NCBI RefSeq assembly: GCF_019393635.1
Contig: NC_057862.1
Span: forward strand, 675,048,314 to 675,112,313
Source of the DNA: Dromiciops gliroides
Lineage: Eukaryota > Chordata > Mammalia > Microbiotheria > Microbiotheriidae
Direction of reading: 5' to 3'
DNA length: 64,000 nt
This document shows, in pieces, positions 11,815 to 23,246 of this stretch. Below the pieces are notes generated by a model. The model was not told the origin of the DNA. It saw only the letters and a program-made list of their open reading frames with translations, and ran no database searches. Position numbers and translations under genes: made by a program. The number at the start of each line of letters is the position of its first letter. The first letter of the stretch is position 1.

Positions 11815-12490
11815 ATGTGGGTTTTAATTTTTTAATTTTATTTTAAAATGTATTATACTTTATTATTTGTTTATTTTACCTATAGAAGCTATTCCTTTCC
11901 CCTCCCCCCCCACACACATTAACCATGTTTGAAAAAAAAGCAAGAAAAATAAAGTGGAAAAAAGTATTCTTCAATATGCATTCAGATACATCAGTTCTCT
12001 TTCTAAAGGCAGATAGCATTTTTCATCGCGAGTCTTTTGGAATTGTCATGAATCATTGTCTTGATTAGTTACTAAGTCTTTCAGTCTATCATTGTTACAA
12101 TGTTGCTGTTACTGTGTACAGTACAATGCTTTCCTGGTTCAGCTCACTTCACTTTGCATCAGTTCATATAAGGTCTTCCCAGGTTTTTTCCTGAAACCAT
12201 TCTGATCATCATTTCTTATACCACAATAATATTCCATCACGAACTACAACTTGTTCAGTCATCCCCTGAGAGATGGATATCCCCTCAATTTCCAATTCTT
12301 TGCCACTACAAAAAGAGCTGCTATCAATATTTTTGTACAAATAGGTCCCTTTTCTTTTGTCTTTTTAGAGTATAGACCTAACGGTGATATTGTAGGTTCA
12401 AAGCGTTTGCTTTTGACAGTTTTATAGCCTTTGGGCATAGTTCCAAATTGTTCTCCAGAATGGTTGGACCAGTTTGCAGACACATTTTTT
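11815..12490 (-). mobile_element. Old L1 fragment (ORF2 C-terminus and 3' region)
   Basis: Read on the minus strand it contains the diverged L1 ORF2 C-terminal landmarks (FVVAKNWKLRGYPSL, SPLGLYSKK). The frame is broken into short pieces, so this is an inactive relic, more diverged than the L1 copies at 49-57 kb. Confidence 0.75.
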
Positions 12491-12599
12491 TTTTTATTCA
12501 ACTTCCTAAGAACAAGATGGAGGAGGCATAATTGAAGAAGAGAAGAATCAGAGGGGAATCTGGTCAATGTCCTCATGTATCTGAAGGCCCACCTTGTTA

Positions 12600-13490
12600 A
12601 TTAATCAGTCAGGAAGTCAATAAGCATTTATTAAGTGTCTACAATATTTGTCAGACACTGTGCTAAGTAATAGGGATATAAAGAAAGGTAAAAGACAATC
12701 CTTGCTCAGAAGAAATTCAGTCTAATGAGGGAAACAAGATGTGTGCTTTATATGCAAACAAGTTATAGACAGGATAAAATGGAAATAATTGGGGGCAGCT
12801 ACGTGGCACAGTGGATAGAGCATCGGCCCTGGAGTCAGGAGTACCTGAGTTCAAATCCAGCCTCAGACACTTAACACTTACTAGCTGTGGGACCCTGGGC
12901 AAGTCACTTAACCCCAATTGCCTCACTAAAAAAAAAAAAATGGAAATAATCAACAGGGGAATTTGCTTGCATTAAGAGGGTTAAGGAAAGATGAGGGGTA
13001 GGCAGGGCTTTGAACACCAAAGAAAGGATTTTGTATATGATACTGGAGGTGATAGGGAGCCACTGCAGTTTACTGAGTGGTAGAGGTGCCAGGATCAGAT
13101 CTGTGCTTTAAGAAGAATAATTTGACAGTTGAGTGGAAAATGGACTGGAACAGGCAGAGACTTATCACAGGGACCAACCACAGCCTATTGAAACAGTACA
13201 TGTGTGAAGTGATGATGGCCTATACTAGCATGGTAGCAGTGTGCTAAGAAAGAAGATGCATTTGAGAGATGTTACAAAGGTAAAGTCAACTGGTGTTGGC
13301 AACAGAATGGATAAGGGAGAAGAGTTAGAAGACTTGAAGATGACACCTAGATTTGGGGCTTGGGTGACTGGTAGGATAGAGGTACTCTCAAAACTAATAG
13401 GTGAGTTAGGAAGAGGGGAAGGTTTGGGGGGAAAGGTATTTTCTCTTAAGCAGCTCAGGAAAGGGGATGGGTCTTTCAAGCTGATGAAAT
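12600..13490 (+). repeat. Ancient interspersed repeat (CR1/L2-type), split by a SINE
   Basis: Begins AATAAGCATTTATTAAGTGTC...GACACTGTGCTAAGTAATAG, continues CTTTGAACACCAAAG...GGAGCCACTGCAG...AGATGACACCTAG. The same family recurs at 44,500-44,740, 50,640-50,830, 58,890-59,430 and 61,955-62,610. The class name is uncertain. Confidence 0.5.
12790..12939 (+). repeat. Marsupial tRNA-derived SINE (AATTG-tail subtype)
   Basis: Complete copy inserted in an older repeat; duplication ATGGAAATAAT at 12,779 and 12,940. Confidence 0.94.
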
Positions 13491-13719
13491 AGGGTTACTC
13501 CTCTTTCCCCAAGAGAGGATGCTCAGTTGGAGGATGACTTTTCTCCTCTTCTCTGCAAGGGAGGAATCTGATGCTAGATGAAATGGTGTGTTCTCCCTTT
13601 GTCCAAGAGGCAGGAGACTGGAGCATGATGGGATGACATTATTCCCTTTCTGACATGAATTGTTTTGCTTAGTCCCGGGGGGGCAGAACTTGAAGCACTC
13701 TCCAGAAATAAATTATTTA

Positions 13720-13853
13720 TTTATTTGGTTGGTTTATTTATTCAGTCATTCATTCACTTATTTATTTATTTATCTATTCATCTATCTATCTTTCTATTTA
13801 TTTATTTAGTAGGGGAATGAAGTTTAAGTGACTTGCCCAGGGTCACACAGCTC
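13720..13853 (-). repeat. Partial SINE with TTTA/TCTA array tail
   Basis: Only TTAAGTGACTTGCCCAGGGT CACACAGCT remains of the body; the tail is an interrupted tetranucleotide array from 13,700. Confidence 0.6.
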
Positions 13854-13939
13854 TCTTCCATTTCTTAGCCAAACTCCTCAGAGCTGCTGCTGCTGACCTT
13901 CCCCCCTGGAATCCTCTTGCCTCCATGAATTTTTGTGCC

Positions 13940-14101
13940 CCTGATATATATATATATATATATTTTGGTGAGGCAATGAGGGTTAAGTGACTTGTCCAGG
14001 GTCACACAGCCAGTAAGTGTCAAGTGTCTGAGGCCAGATTTGAACTCAGGTCCTTCTGAATCCAGGGCCAGTGCTCTATCCACTGCGCCACCTAGCTGCC
14101 C
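13940..14101 (-). repeat. Marsupial tRNA-derived SINE (mosaic of the two subtypes)
   Basis: Has the CAATGAGGG tail and TGTCAAG variant of one subtype but the CTCTATCC (GATAGAGC) variant of the other. Its tail is (TA)n. Confidence 0.9.
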
Positions 14102-14103
14102 CA

Positions 14104-15050
14104 CTCCTGATATTTCTTAACCCTCCTCCTGCCCATCTGATCACTTCTCAGTTTCTTTTGCTAAACCATCAGCTGTGTCACCCCCAGCCACCCCAGCCCC
14201 CAGTGACTGAGGATCCACCTAAGAGCTCTCTACTGGGACATCTTTTTCTTCTTCTTCGATACCTCTCACAGTGATCTCATCAGCTCTGATGTTATTTCTA
14301 GACACGTGACTCCCAGATCTGTATATCAAGTCCTGAACCACCAGCAACCTCTTAGACATTCCAAAATATGTGGCATCTCATCTCAGTGTATCCAAACCAG
14401 AACTCATCATTTTTCCTTCCAAACACTCCCTTCTTCTGAGCGTCACCATTTCTGTCAAGATACCACCTCCCTCTGGTCATCAAAGTTTGCCCCTCAAAGT
14501 CACCTTTGCCTTCCCTCTTCCTCAGCTCCCTGTCGCCCTCATTCAACTAATCACCAAGTCTTATTGGGCCACAACGCTTCTCGGATGTGTTCTCTTCTCT
14601 CCACTCACTCATCTCCCACACTAGTGCAGGCCCTCATCATATCTCACCCCATTATTGAAATGGCCTCCCAAGTGGGGTCCATTCTTTAAGTGTCTCCCCA
14701 CTCTAATCCATCTTCCACACAGATGCCAAAGTGATTTCCAATGCACAGACCTAAACATGGCACTGCTCAAAAATTCCACTCGCTTATTACCTTTAAAAAT
14801 CAAATACCGATGCCTCTGTTTGAGTCCATTACAGCCTGACACTAGCCTACCACTGTTCCAGACTGATTGGCTATTATTCTCCTTCACACACTTTCACTTT
14901 TCAGCCAAACCAGCTTTATTGCTGCTACCTGAACACAATAATCTATCTCCAATCTCTGGGCCTCTTCACAGGTGGCCTCTGTTTCCACCTCATACTCCAA
15001 ATTTTTTCAAAGTCCTTTCCTTGAATTATTTCGTCTGATTCTCAAGGCAT
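14104..15050 (+). repeat. L2-like LINE tract (ORF2 remnant to 3' region)
   Basis: Degraded but continuous: GATCTCATCAGCTCTGATG, CACGTGACTCCCAGATCTGT ATATCAAG, CCAAAGTGATTTCC, AATACCGATGCCTCTG. These are typical of L2 ORF2 C-terminus and 3' region in sense. Confidence 0.6.
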
Positions 15051-15481
15051 ACCTGTGAAGTTGTACTATTATCACCCCCATTTTTTAGATGATGGAAACT
15101 GAGGCTGATACAGGTTAAGTGACTAGCCCAGGGTCATACAAGGTCAGAGGAAGTATTCAGACTCGGGTCTTCTTAACTCCTAGTAAAGAACTCCACCTGC
15201 TATGGTGCTTACCTTCATTCAGAACTTACCTCCACTGAATGCCACTTCCTAAAGGAGCTTTTTCCCAGTCCTCCCAGGTGCTAATGCCTCCTCCCACCCC
15301 CGCCCCCCAAGCTACCTTGCATATATTTATTGGTATAAGAGAAGGAGGATGGGAGATCCCCACCTCAGTTGGTGTGGTCACAAGATTTTGTCAGTTTACC
15401 CACAAGGTGTTAATGAGGTGTTAAACTAAGCATAGAAGATGCCTAAGGTGCTTCTACACTCTGAACTCTCTTTGAGTTCAA

Positions 15482-16276
15482 TGTGAGAAATAATTCATTT
15501 GAACCCCTGCTGTATTCCAATCAGCATTAATCAGTTTGATATACTTCCAGAGGGGTACTGATGCTAAGTTCTGTATATTAGGCCCCAGAGCTGTGAACTG
15601 CAGGTTGCAAGTTCAGTTCACTTGCTTAATCATAGAAAGCTAACTAGAGGCCCTCCACCCTTGTTTTCCCTTGTCATGGTAACCCAGCCCAGTGTGGCAG
15701 AGGTGACTCAATTACATAGAAAGTCCCCCAACTTATTTTTTTTTTTAGTGAGGCAATTGGGGTTAAGTGACTTGCCCAGGGTCACACAGCTAGTAAGTGT
15801 TAAGTGTCTGAGGCCGGATTTGAACTCAGGATCTCCTGACTCCAGGGCTGGTGCTCTATCCACTGTGCCAACTAGCTGCCCCCCCCCCAACTTATTTTTG
15901 TACATCTGGACCATTCTCTCTTGTCCAACATGAGCAAGTGACCATCTCATGACCATCTAGTCAGCAGAGATATCCCCTGTTTCAACCAACCTGTGACCCC
16001 GCTGACATACCATTTTTGCTTATTTTAGCTTATGCATCATATGTCAACCAATGGAATTCCGTACTCTGTACAGCCTCTTTCGAACGTTCAGGTCATAGAG
16101 CTGGTATCAAACCTTATAAAGACAAGGCCCTGGAAGAAGGCATCTCAGATCATGAGGAAGATCTGGGGTCTACTTCATTAGAGGGGACCATGGACCCTTT
16201 AATAAAGTGCCATTGGCTCAGAGCTCTGCATCAGTCTCTTTTAATGTAGATTAATTAGACAGTTTTAATCCCCACA
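15482..16276 (+). mobile_element. LTR of an endogenous retrovirus (copy 1), carrying a SINE
   Basis: Starts TGTGAGAAATAATTC and ends ATCCCCACA (TGTG...CACA termini). Within it, TTATAAAG at about 16,114 serves as a TATA box and AATAAA lies at 16,201-16,206, followed by a GT/T-rich end: a U3-R-U5 layout. A SINE sits at 15,741-15,884. Without it the LTR is about 650 bp. Copy 2 at 21,389-21,637 lacks the TATA/poly(A) part. No target-site duplication could be confirmed. Confidence 0.8.
15741..15884 (-). repeat. Marsupial tRNA-derived SINE inside the LTR
   Basis: Complete copy; duplication CCCCAACTTATTTTT at 15,726 and 15,885. Copy 2 of the LTR lacks it, so it inserted after the two LTR copies separated. 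Confidence 0.94.
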
Positions 16277-16640
16277 TTAATGACACCCCAGATGCGACCG
16301 TTTAATAGGACAGAGAGAGAGGTCCTTAGTAGCTTTCATGGTATTAGGGCTGATTACAGCCAAACCAAGGCCATTTTTAACAGCTCACAAGTGATGGTGG
16401 CCAGTCTAAAAGCCAGGAAAAGTCATAAACGATCAAGGGTGCTCAGATTACAGAAGATCAAATTAAAATGAGCAATTGGTTTATAAAAGAATAAAATGCT
16501 GAAATTTTGAGAGGGAAAAGCAGAACTTGCAAATTATTTACCAATATCTGTACCATCCTGTGCTATAGTTGGGCTCCAGCAGATCCCTTGATCATTGACA
16601 AGTGGATTCCTTTATTAAATAGCTGGATGAATGCTTTCTC
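16277..16640 (+). other. Unassigned sequence following LTR copy 1
   Basis: Possible ERV leader/internal remnant, but no gag- or pol-like frame is visible. Short open frames only. Confidence 0.3.
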
Positions 16641-16659
16641 AACATAACTTTGAGGAGAT

Positions 16660-17000
16660 AGATGATTTCTTCTCCAAAGTCATCCTGCTTACTGAAATCT
16701 GTGAACTTGTGCTGTGTGAGATTTTTTTTATTGGTCTTTGACTTTATTTTGAGTTCAACTATAAGATATTATTTGCATATACATTATTGTAGTTGGATAT
16801 ATTGTTCCTCTGGTTCTTTTTCCCCTTTACATCAGTTCAGACAAATTATTCCATGTTTCTCTGAATTTTTCACATGTGACATTTCTTACAGTATAACAAT
16901 ATTTCATTATTTTCATAAAAAATTTATTTATCCATTTACCTATTAATGAATGGGCACTGAATTTACAATCTAGGTTCTTTTTTCCTCACCAAAATAGTGA
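16660..17000 (-). mobile_element. Old L1 3'-region fragment
   Basis: The plus strand reads AATTATTCCATGTTTC..., ATTTCTTACAGTATAACAAT ATTTCATTATTTTC, an L1 3' region in reverse, as in 12.1-12.3 kb and 52.2-52.4 kb but more diverged. Confidence 0.55.
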
Positions 17001-17001
17001 T

Positions 17002-17004
<3 letters not shown>

Positions 17005-17073
<69 letters not shown>
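17005..17073 (+). repeat. (TA)n(GA)n compound microsatellite
   Basis: About 17 TA units followed directly by about 17 GA units; likely polymorphic. Confidence 0.95.
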
Positions 17074-17077
<4 letters not shown>

Positions 17078-17339
17078 TGGACTGTTTTGTCTTTGACCTC
17101 TAGGAAATACAAACAAGACCTCTAAGTCAATAATTCTGAGTAGTTTGATGACTTTTCTCATTCTGTTCTAAATGATTTTCTTACAATAGATAGACCAATT
17201 TTCAGCTCTACCAGTAGTACAGTAGGGTGCCTTAAGTTGTTTTTGAGTCTATTTGCCTATCACTTACAAAAACAATGTGATTGTAAACAATTCTTACTGC
17301 CCAAAAGCCCTTAAAGAAATTGGTATGAACTGTACATTT

Positions 17340-17494
17340 CTTTCTTTCTTTTTTGTGGGGCAATGAGAGTAAAGTGACTGGCCCAGGGTCACACAGCTAG
17401 TAAGTGTCAAGTATCTGAGGCTGGATTTGAACTCAGGTCCTCCTGAATCCAGGGCTGGTGCTTTATCCACTGCGCCACCTAGCTGCCCCCCCAA
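17340..17494 (-). repeat. Marsupial tRNA-derived SINE (TCATTG-tail subtype)
   Basis: Carries the CAATGAGAG, TGTCAAG and CTTTATCC diagnostic variants together. Duplication AACTGTACATTT at 17,328 and 17,495. Confidence 0.93.
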
Positions 17495-17678
17495 AACTGT
17501 ACATTTGTAACCACTAAAGAACAAAAAAGGTGTTTACTAGAGAAATTATGTAAGTAGAAGAAAGAAAGAATAGTATTGCAAAAGGAAATAAGAAAAGTTA
17601 GGAATGAGTAGAGGGGTAAAGAAAGTTGGAGTTTGTTTGCAATGGCTCTGTAAATCTGGGGTTTGAAAGTAAAGGGTT

Positions 17679-17829
17679 GGGGCAGCTAGGTGGCGCAGTG
17701 GATAGAGCACTGGCCCTGGAATCAGGAGTACCTGAGTTCAAATCCGGCCTCAGACACTTAACACTTACTAGCTGTGTGACCCTGGGCAAGTCACTTAACC
17801 CCAATTGCCTCACTTAAAAAAAAAGAAAG
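17679..17829 (+). repeat. Marsupial tRNA-derived SINE (AATTG-tail subtype)
   Basis: Near-consensus copy with a clear A box region (TGGCGCAGTGGATAG) and B box region (GAGTTCAAATCC). Duplication AAAGTAAAGGGTT at 17,665 and 17,830. Confidence 0.95.
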
Positions 17830-17915
17830 AAAGTAAAGGGTTTTGGTGTTTTGAAAAAGACATTTCAGAGAGGGTCTTAATCCTACTGAAATGGAAAAGA
17901 TTTAGGAATTTTTTT

Positions 17916-18057
17916 TTTTTTTGGTGAGGCAATTGGGGTTAAGTGACTTGCCCAGGGCACACAGCTAGTAAGTGTCAAGTGTCTGAGGCCGGATTTGAAC
18001 TCAGGTCCTTCTGAATCCAGGGCCGGTGCTCTATCCACTGCACCACCTAGCTGCCCC
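17916..18057 (-). repeat. Marsupial tRNA-derived SINE (mosaic)
   Basis: AATTG tail but internal TGTCAAG. Duplication TAGGAATTTTTTT on both sides. Confidence 0.92.
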
Positions 18058-18299
18058 TAGGAATTTTTTTAAAGCAATGACCCTTTGACAGTTGCTACCT
18101 GTCTTCTTTCCCCAATCAATAAAAGACTACAAAATAAGTTTCATAAAATGCATATCAATTAATTGATTGATAGAAAAAGGATTATCTCTGCTCTGGTTTA
18201 AATAGTCATGCTAAAGAACTGGTTTGACTCTTTGGGTAATTCAAAGAAACAAAGGACCAGTATTGGAAATTTGGGAACATCCTGATGATTTTTTTTTTT

Positions 18300-18438
18300 T
18301 TTGGTGAGGCAATTGGGGTTAAGGGACTTGCCCAGGGTCACACAGCTAGTAAGTGTTAAGTGTCTGAGGTCTGATTTGAACTCAGGTCCTCCTGAATCCA
18401 GGGCCGGTGCTCTATCCACTGCGCCACCTAGCTGCCCC
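18300..18438 (-). repeat. Marsupial tRNA-derived SINE (AATTG-tail subtype)
   Basis: Complete copy; duplication GATGATTTTTTTT at about 18,294 and 18,439. Confidence 0.93.
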
Positions 18439-18926
18439 GATGATTTTTTTTTTAATACAAGCCAAATAAAAACAATGGAACTTTGTGCAAAATGAAGTTT
18501 AGTAATTGCCACTAGTCATTATAAATAAAAATCCATTGGGTTGAAAATATTGTAATAGTAGTAAATTAGAGAATCTAATTAGTCTTTGTTTGTACAAAAG
18601 GGATGATAAATATTTACACCTATCTCCCAGGGTTGTTGGGAGAAACACATAGTTGTGAAATGCTTAACACACTGCCTGGCTTGTATAAAGGATGAGCATT
18701 ATATTAGTCAGACCTTGTAGGAATACAATTTTTAAAAAATGCTATCCCATTTACAGTTGCTTTTTCTAATTGGCATGGAATGTTAACAAATTGAGAAATT
18801 ATAGACTAACCATTTTAAAGTATTACTAAAAACAGATGCAAGCAACTTTTAAGTCATAAAAAAGGCCTGGCACATCATGGGCACTATATCAACTACTATG
18901 ATTAGCATAAAAATGCCAGGGGTAGG

Positions 18927-19079
18927 GGCAGCTAGATGTCGAAGTGGATAGAGCGCCGGCCCTGGATTCAGGAGTACCTGAGTTCAAATCCGGCCTCAGA
19001 CACTTAACACTTACTAGCTGTGTGACCTTGGGCAAGTCACTTAACCCCAATTGCCTCACCAAAACAAAAAACAAAACAA
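18927..19079 (+). repeat. Marsupial tRNA-derived SINE (AATTG-tail subtype)
   Basis: Complete copy, duplication AAAAATGCCAGGGGTA on both sides. The head has AGATGTCGAAGTGG in place of AGGTGGCGCAGTGG, which damages its A box. Confidence 0.94.
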
Positions 19080-19153
19080 AAATGCCAGGGGTAATAAGAT
19101 AAATGACTTTCTATGAAGTGGTAAGTTTAAAAGATATTTAAATTATTTTCTCG

Positions 19154-19314
19154 GGGCAGCTAGCTGGCGCAGTGGATAGAGCACCGGCCCTGGAGTCAGG
19201 AGTACCTGAGTTCAAATCCGGCCTCAGACACTTAACACTTACAAGCTGTGTGACCCTGGGCAAGTCACTTAACCCCAATTGCCTCCCTAAAAAAAAAAAA
19301 AAAAAAAAAAAAAA
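19154..19314 (+). repeat. Marsupial tRNA-derived SINE (AATTG-tail subtype)
   Basis: Near-consensus copy with an unbroken A-tail of about 25 nt, suggesting a recent insertion. Flanked by AAATTATTTTC. Confidence 0.94.
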
Positions 19315-20185
19315 TTATTTTCACCTGATTGTAGATGTTTTTAAATACCAGAAGCTGTTATAAAGCAAGTTTCTTCCTCTTTTCAGTCTGAATCCTGTTA
19401 CATTAGAAATATATCTGTTACATGATTAATAGAGTATATTTTGTATTAAAATACCTCAAAAATAAAAATGATGATAACGATGATAAATGACTTACTTTTA
19501 GGAGAAAAACATGGAAAAACCCTCTTAGGAGGCATTTGTGAGGTTCCTTGGGATGAGCCCCGCTCACAGGACATTGTGAAACTCTGCAACTCTGCCCTTT
19601 GAGGAACTAGGCCCTTTGCCACCCAAAGAGGAGAAATAAAACTTTTGAATAGTAAGTGGGCGTCATTTGGGATCATTTGGAAACTCACGTCATTGTATCT
19701 TTTAATGCTCTTATTTTGAGCCAACTAATCACTGTGTATGAACTTGTGGTGAGGAAGTGGAAACAGCAGTAGAAGGCCAAACAGTTCTCTTGAGCGTGGG
19801 CAACTGAAGAAGATAAGCCACTCCTCCCCAGGTAGACATTTTTAAGTCACAGGGGCACACAAGAGATAATAGATTCAAATAAGAAAGAGTGGGTTACTCC
19901 AGACACTACTCCAGTGACAACTTGCATGGTGGCCACTTGTCCAACTCATGTAGTCTTTAATCAGTTTGCCTTTCAAGTCACATTGGCCTTCTGCTAGCTT
20001 GCCCATCCCTCTTTGAACACTTACCCAGGTTGGTCCTTGACCAAGGTTCAACTGTTGCATAGCCGGAAAGCCCCAGCTCTGCCTGACAGCATAGCTTTCA
20101 CCAAGGAAATTGTGCCCAGGTGGGACCCAAGCCTCTACATGGACTCTGATGGGCATTGCTTCTCATTGTATTCTAGTGTAATTTT
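19315..20185. other. Unassigned AT-rich intergenic sequence
   Basis: No gene, RNA or clear repeat recognised. The open frames are short and carry no known motif. Confidence 0.5.
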
Positions 20186-20188
20186 CTT

Positions 20189-20329
20189 TTTTTTGCAGAG
20201 CAATGGGGGTTGAGTGACTTGCCCAGGGTCACACAGTTAGTAAACATCAAGTGTCTGAGGCCAGATTTGAACTCAGGTACTCCTGAATCCAGGGACCGTG
20301 TTTTATCCACTGCACCACCTAGCTGCCCC
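20189..20329 (-). repeat. Marsupial tRNA-derived SINE (TCATTG-tail subtype)
   Basis: GCAATGGGGGTTGAG tail and TTTTATCC variant. Duplication TCTCATTGTATTCTAG at about 20,161 and 20,330. Confidence 0.92.
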
Positions 20330-20865
20330 CTCTCATTGTATTCTAGAAAGGGCCTAATGGTCTCCCTTTGACTCCATCTGCAGACCAAGGTGGGGGTTGG
20401 AATAATAGCTGTAAATAGATATGATTTGTGAATAGTTGAAAATTTTTAGATGAGATTTTGAGGCCAATATAGGAGAAAAATAACAACTGTTGAGCCCTAA
20501 GATGGAATTAGTGACATTCTGCTGTTTGAGGAGAAGTCTCTTGGACCTGAATCCAGGTCTAATGGTCTGCTGCCTCTTAAAGCACCTTCATCATTCAAGG
20601 GAAAGGCCATGTGACCCAGCAGCCTGAGGTGGGCGACAGGTGAATGTCTTTCTCTGGGGAAGTTGAGAGAATGACCTTGGGAAGGCGAAAGCATCCCCAT
20701 CTCAGTAAATAAGATTTTCCCATCTGGTTAACTCTGAGCCTGACTGTGACATCCTGTCTTACAATTGGCTGCCTATGACTCAGCCCCGAAATCAAACAGA
20801 ACTAATATTGCTATGTCTCTGCCTTCCTCCTCACAGAGCAAATTCCACTGATTAGAGCAAATAGA

Positions 20866-20888
20866 TGTGTGTGTGTGTGTGTGTGTGT
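20866..20888 (+). repeat. (TG)n microsatellite
   Basis: About 11 TG units. Confidence 0.95.
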
Positions 20889-21388
20889 CCTTCATGCCCC
20901 ATGCTACAGACGTCTGGATCTGTTTGTGTTTTCTCATCACCATGTGTCTCTCATCACTATGATGGGGTGGCTGTTTGTCAAAATTACTTGGATCATTCTC
21001 ATAAACTCAAAAGATTTCCAGAACTTTTATATAGGGCCAACAATGCTTGCTCTGGTGCACTTAAACAAATGTCCTATGGTACCCTGATTTTCATGTCTTC
21101 TAGGGCATGCTTTGTTAGGAGGTACTTGTCCCTTGTGGTTCTTGGTTGGTCACTAACCCAGACTTTTATTGTATATTTAGTAGATTATGAGTTAATGTTC
21201 CATCAAATGGAACACAATCAGTATAAGTCGTGCCCATTTCCTTCTTCACTAATGTCACCTTTGCACTCAGTAAAGGGATTGCCCCTTTCTGGTTTTGTGT
21301 CACCCATGGAGGATTGATTGCCCTCCCTGCTTATAGATTGTAACGAATCAAAGAAAGACTGGGGGTTTTCTGTGGATAGGCGGTGGGG

Positions 21389-21637
21389 TGAGAAATAATT
21401 CATTTGAGCCCTTGCTCTGTTCCAACCAGTATTAATCAGTTTGATATGGTTCCATAGAGGTAGTCATTATAAGTTCTATACATTAGGCCTCAGAGCTGTG
21501 AATTGCAGTTGTAAATTCACTTGCTTATCAAAGGAAGCTAACTCAAGGCCTTCCAGTGTGGCAGAGGTGACTCAATTACATAGAAAGTCTCCCAATTTAT
21601 TTTCATATCTCTGGCTGGACAATTTTAATTCGCACAA
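21389..21637 (+). mobile_element. LTR of the same ERV family as 15,482-16,276 (copy 2, internally deleted)
   Basis: Starts TGAGAAATAATTCATTTGAG and ends TTTTAATTCGCACA. It aligns along its length with copy 1 except for a gap of about 350 bp that removes the TATA box and AATAAA. The block TGTGGCAGAGGTGACTCAAT TACATAGAAAGTC is identical in both. Same orientation, about 5.1 kb downstream of copy 1. Confidence 0.75.
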
Positions 21638-21856
21638 CGAAGGGGACAAGGTTGAAGAAACGAATTAGCCAGAGGTCCCCATTCCAGCAAGGTACGGATT
21701 CAGTCATTGGAAGAGCAAATGACTTCAATATTCATGAGCCCCGGCAGCAGAGAAGAGAGCCAGCTATGACTCAGAGGACAGCTCCTAGCTACCCAGAAGC
21801 AACCTGCCTAGCAGAGACGCTACTTCACAGAGGGAGGTTTGAGAGGCCGGCACAAG
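21638..21856 (+). other. Unassigned sequence between two LTRs
   Basis: No repeat or coding signal identified. It is the 5' flank of the solo LTR and resumes at 22,443 after it. Confidence 0.4.
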
Positions 21857-22442
21857 TGTTATGGGCCCAGGCCACCCCAGAAGTTTTCTGGGGTACATCA
21901 AAGAACCTTCTCCTTGAGAAACTAAACCAAAGGACAGACACACCTAGAGATAAGTGGAACTGGATCAGGACTGAGCTAGCCCCAGGACCACCACCCTTCA
22001 TTCCAGTCTCCCCCACCCCTGGGGAGATAAGATTAGGTGTGGCTGCTGCCTTTGTGGTGGGAGGAGGAGAGAGATGGCTTGAGAGATCTGTAGCCACCCC
22101 TCACCCAATTCCCCCAGCCACCACCAGTGGGGGATGGTCCTCCCTTAATAAGGGAACTTTCCAGTCAGATGATCACCCCCATCAGTCCTCTATAAAAGTA
22201 TCTGCCTGTCTCCTGCTCGAGGAGATTGGTATCTCAGAGCCACAGTGCTCTGTGCCATACCTTCTCCCGACGAGAAGTCCAAGGATTTCTCTCTTGGTTT
22301 CCCTTCCCCAGCCCCTACATAAACTATTATCTTATTCTATTGGATTTGTGTGCAAGAGGGTGTAATTCTTTAAAGAGGAATTCCTGAGGACACCAAACCC
22401 CTATCCCCCATCCCAAACCCCCTACCCTATTTCCCCATAACA
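21857..22442 (+). mobile_element. Solo LTR (586 bp) of a second ERV family
   Basis: Complete LTR with 9-bp inverted termini (TGTTATGGG...CCCATAACA) and a 4-bp target-site duplication CAAG (21,853-21,856 and 22,443-22,446). It has a TATA box TATAAAAG at 22,191 and an ACATAAA poly(A)-like signal near 22,316. A 4-bp duplication is usual for gammaretrovirus-like integrases. No internal region is attached, so it arose by LTR-LTR recombination. Confidence 0.88.
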
Positions 22443-22446
22443 CAAG

Positions 22447-23090
22447 ACTTTTAGGTCCTACGGTATGTGAGTTGTCTCTGCCACAGCCATATCTTGCATT
22501 TGTCCTCACTCCCCCTTCTACTTCAGTCAACATTTTATTAAGTGCCTTCAAACAAAGGCTCCTCAAGGAACATTCGTTCTAATGAGGAAAGACAGCAACA
22601 AAAGGAAATTGAAAATGAGGGGAGAAGGTACCTGCAAGGGGGCATGATGGAGAAGTACCAGGGAGTGCAACCAGGTGGAAATGTCCACTCTTCCTACAGA
22701 CACTATGCTTTTGGGAGAATGCACCTCAGGTTTGGGGGAAGAGGGACTATATTTCAAATAAGATAACATGCAAAATGCTTTGCAAACCTTCAAGTACTAT
22801 ATCAATGATAACTAATATTATTGCAGCTCCTTTTTAATATAGGCTTAGTGAATACCTTTGCTAAGAACTAATTTTGTCTCTTGGCAGGACTGTTAATGGG
22901 AAGCACATCAGTAGGGGCTTGTGAACTAAAGTGTTAGAGAAAGAAATCTAGTGTTAACTCTAGAACCAGAGGGCTAACTTACCTGGGTTCCCAAAATATG
23001 CTTACAAATACAAGTTTGGGGAATAACTTAAATTAGGTACTCTGTGTGTGTGTGTGTGTGTGTAAGCTCTTCAAAGATAGGAATTGTTTC
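22447..23090. other. Unassigned intergenic sequence
   Basis: Includes a piece resembling ancient LINE-like repeats near 22,530-22,620 (CAACATTTTATTAAGTGCC) and a (GT)n tract at 23,043-23,063. No gene recognised. Confidence 0.5.
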
Positions 23091-23246
23091 CTTTTTTGTT
23101 TGTTTGTTTTGGTGTGGCAGTTGGGGTTAAGTGATTTGTCTAGGGTCACACAGCTAGTAAGTGTTAAGAGTCTGAGGCCACATTTGAACTCAGGTCCTCC
23201 TGAATCCAGGGCCGGTGCTCTATCCACTGCACCACCTAGCTGCCCC
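23091..23246 (-). repeat. Marsupial tRNA-derived SINE (AATTG-tail subtype)
   Basis: Complete copy with a TTTG-repeat tail; duplication GGAATTGTTTC on both sides. It is the last SINE before the CDC25B 3' end. Confidence 0.92.

Noticed and set aside
17679..17829. tRNA genes suggested by A- and B-box-like sequences
   Set aside because: These are SINE heads: no cloverleaf, no acceptor stem, and many dispersed copies with A-tails and target-site duplications.
21652..22365. Plus-strand 237-codon open frame
   Set aside because: Covers unassigned flank and most of the solo LTR (21,857-22,442); no retroviral or host protein similarity.
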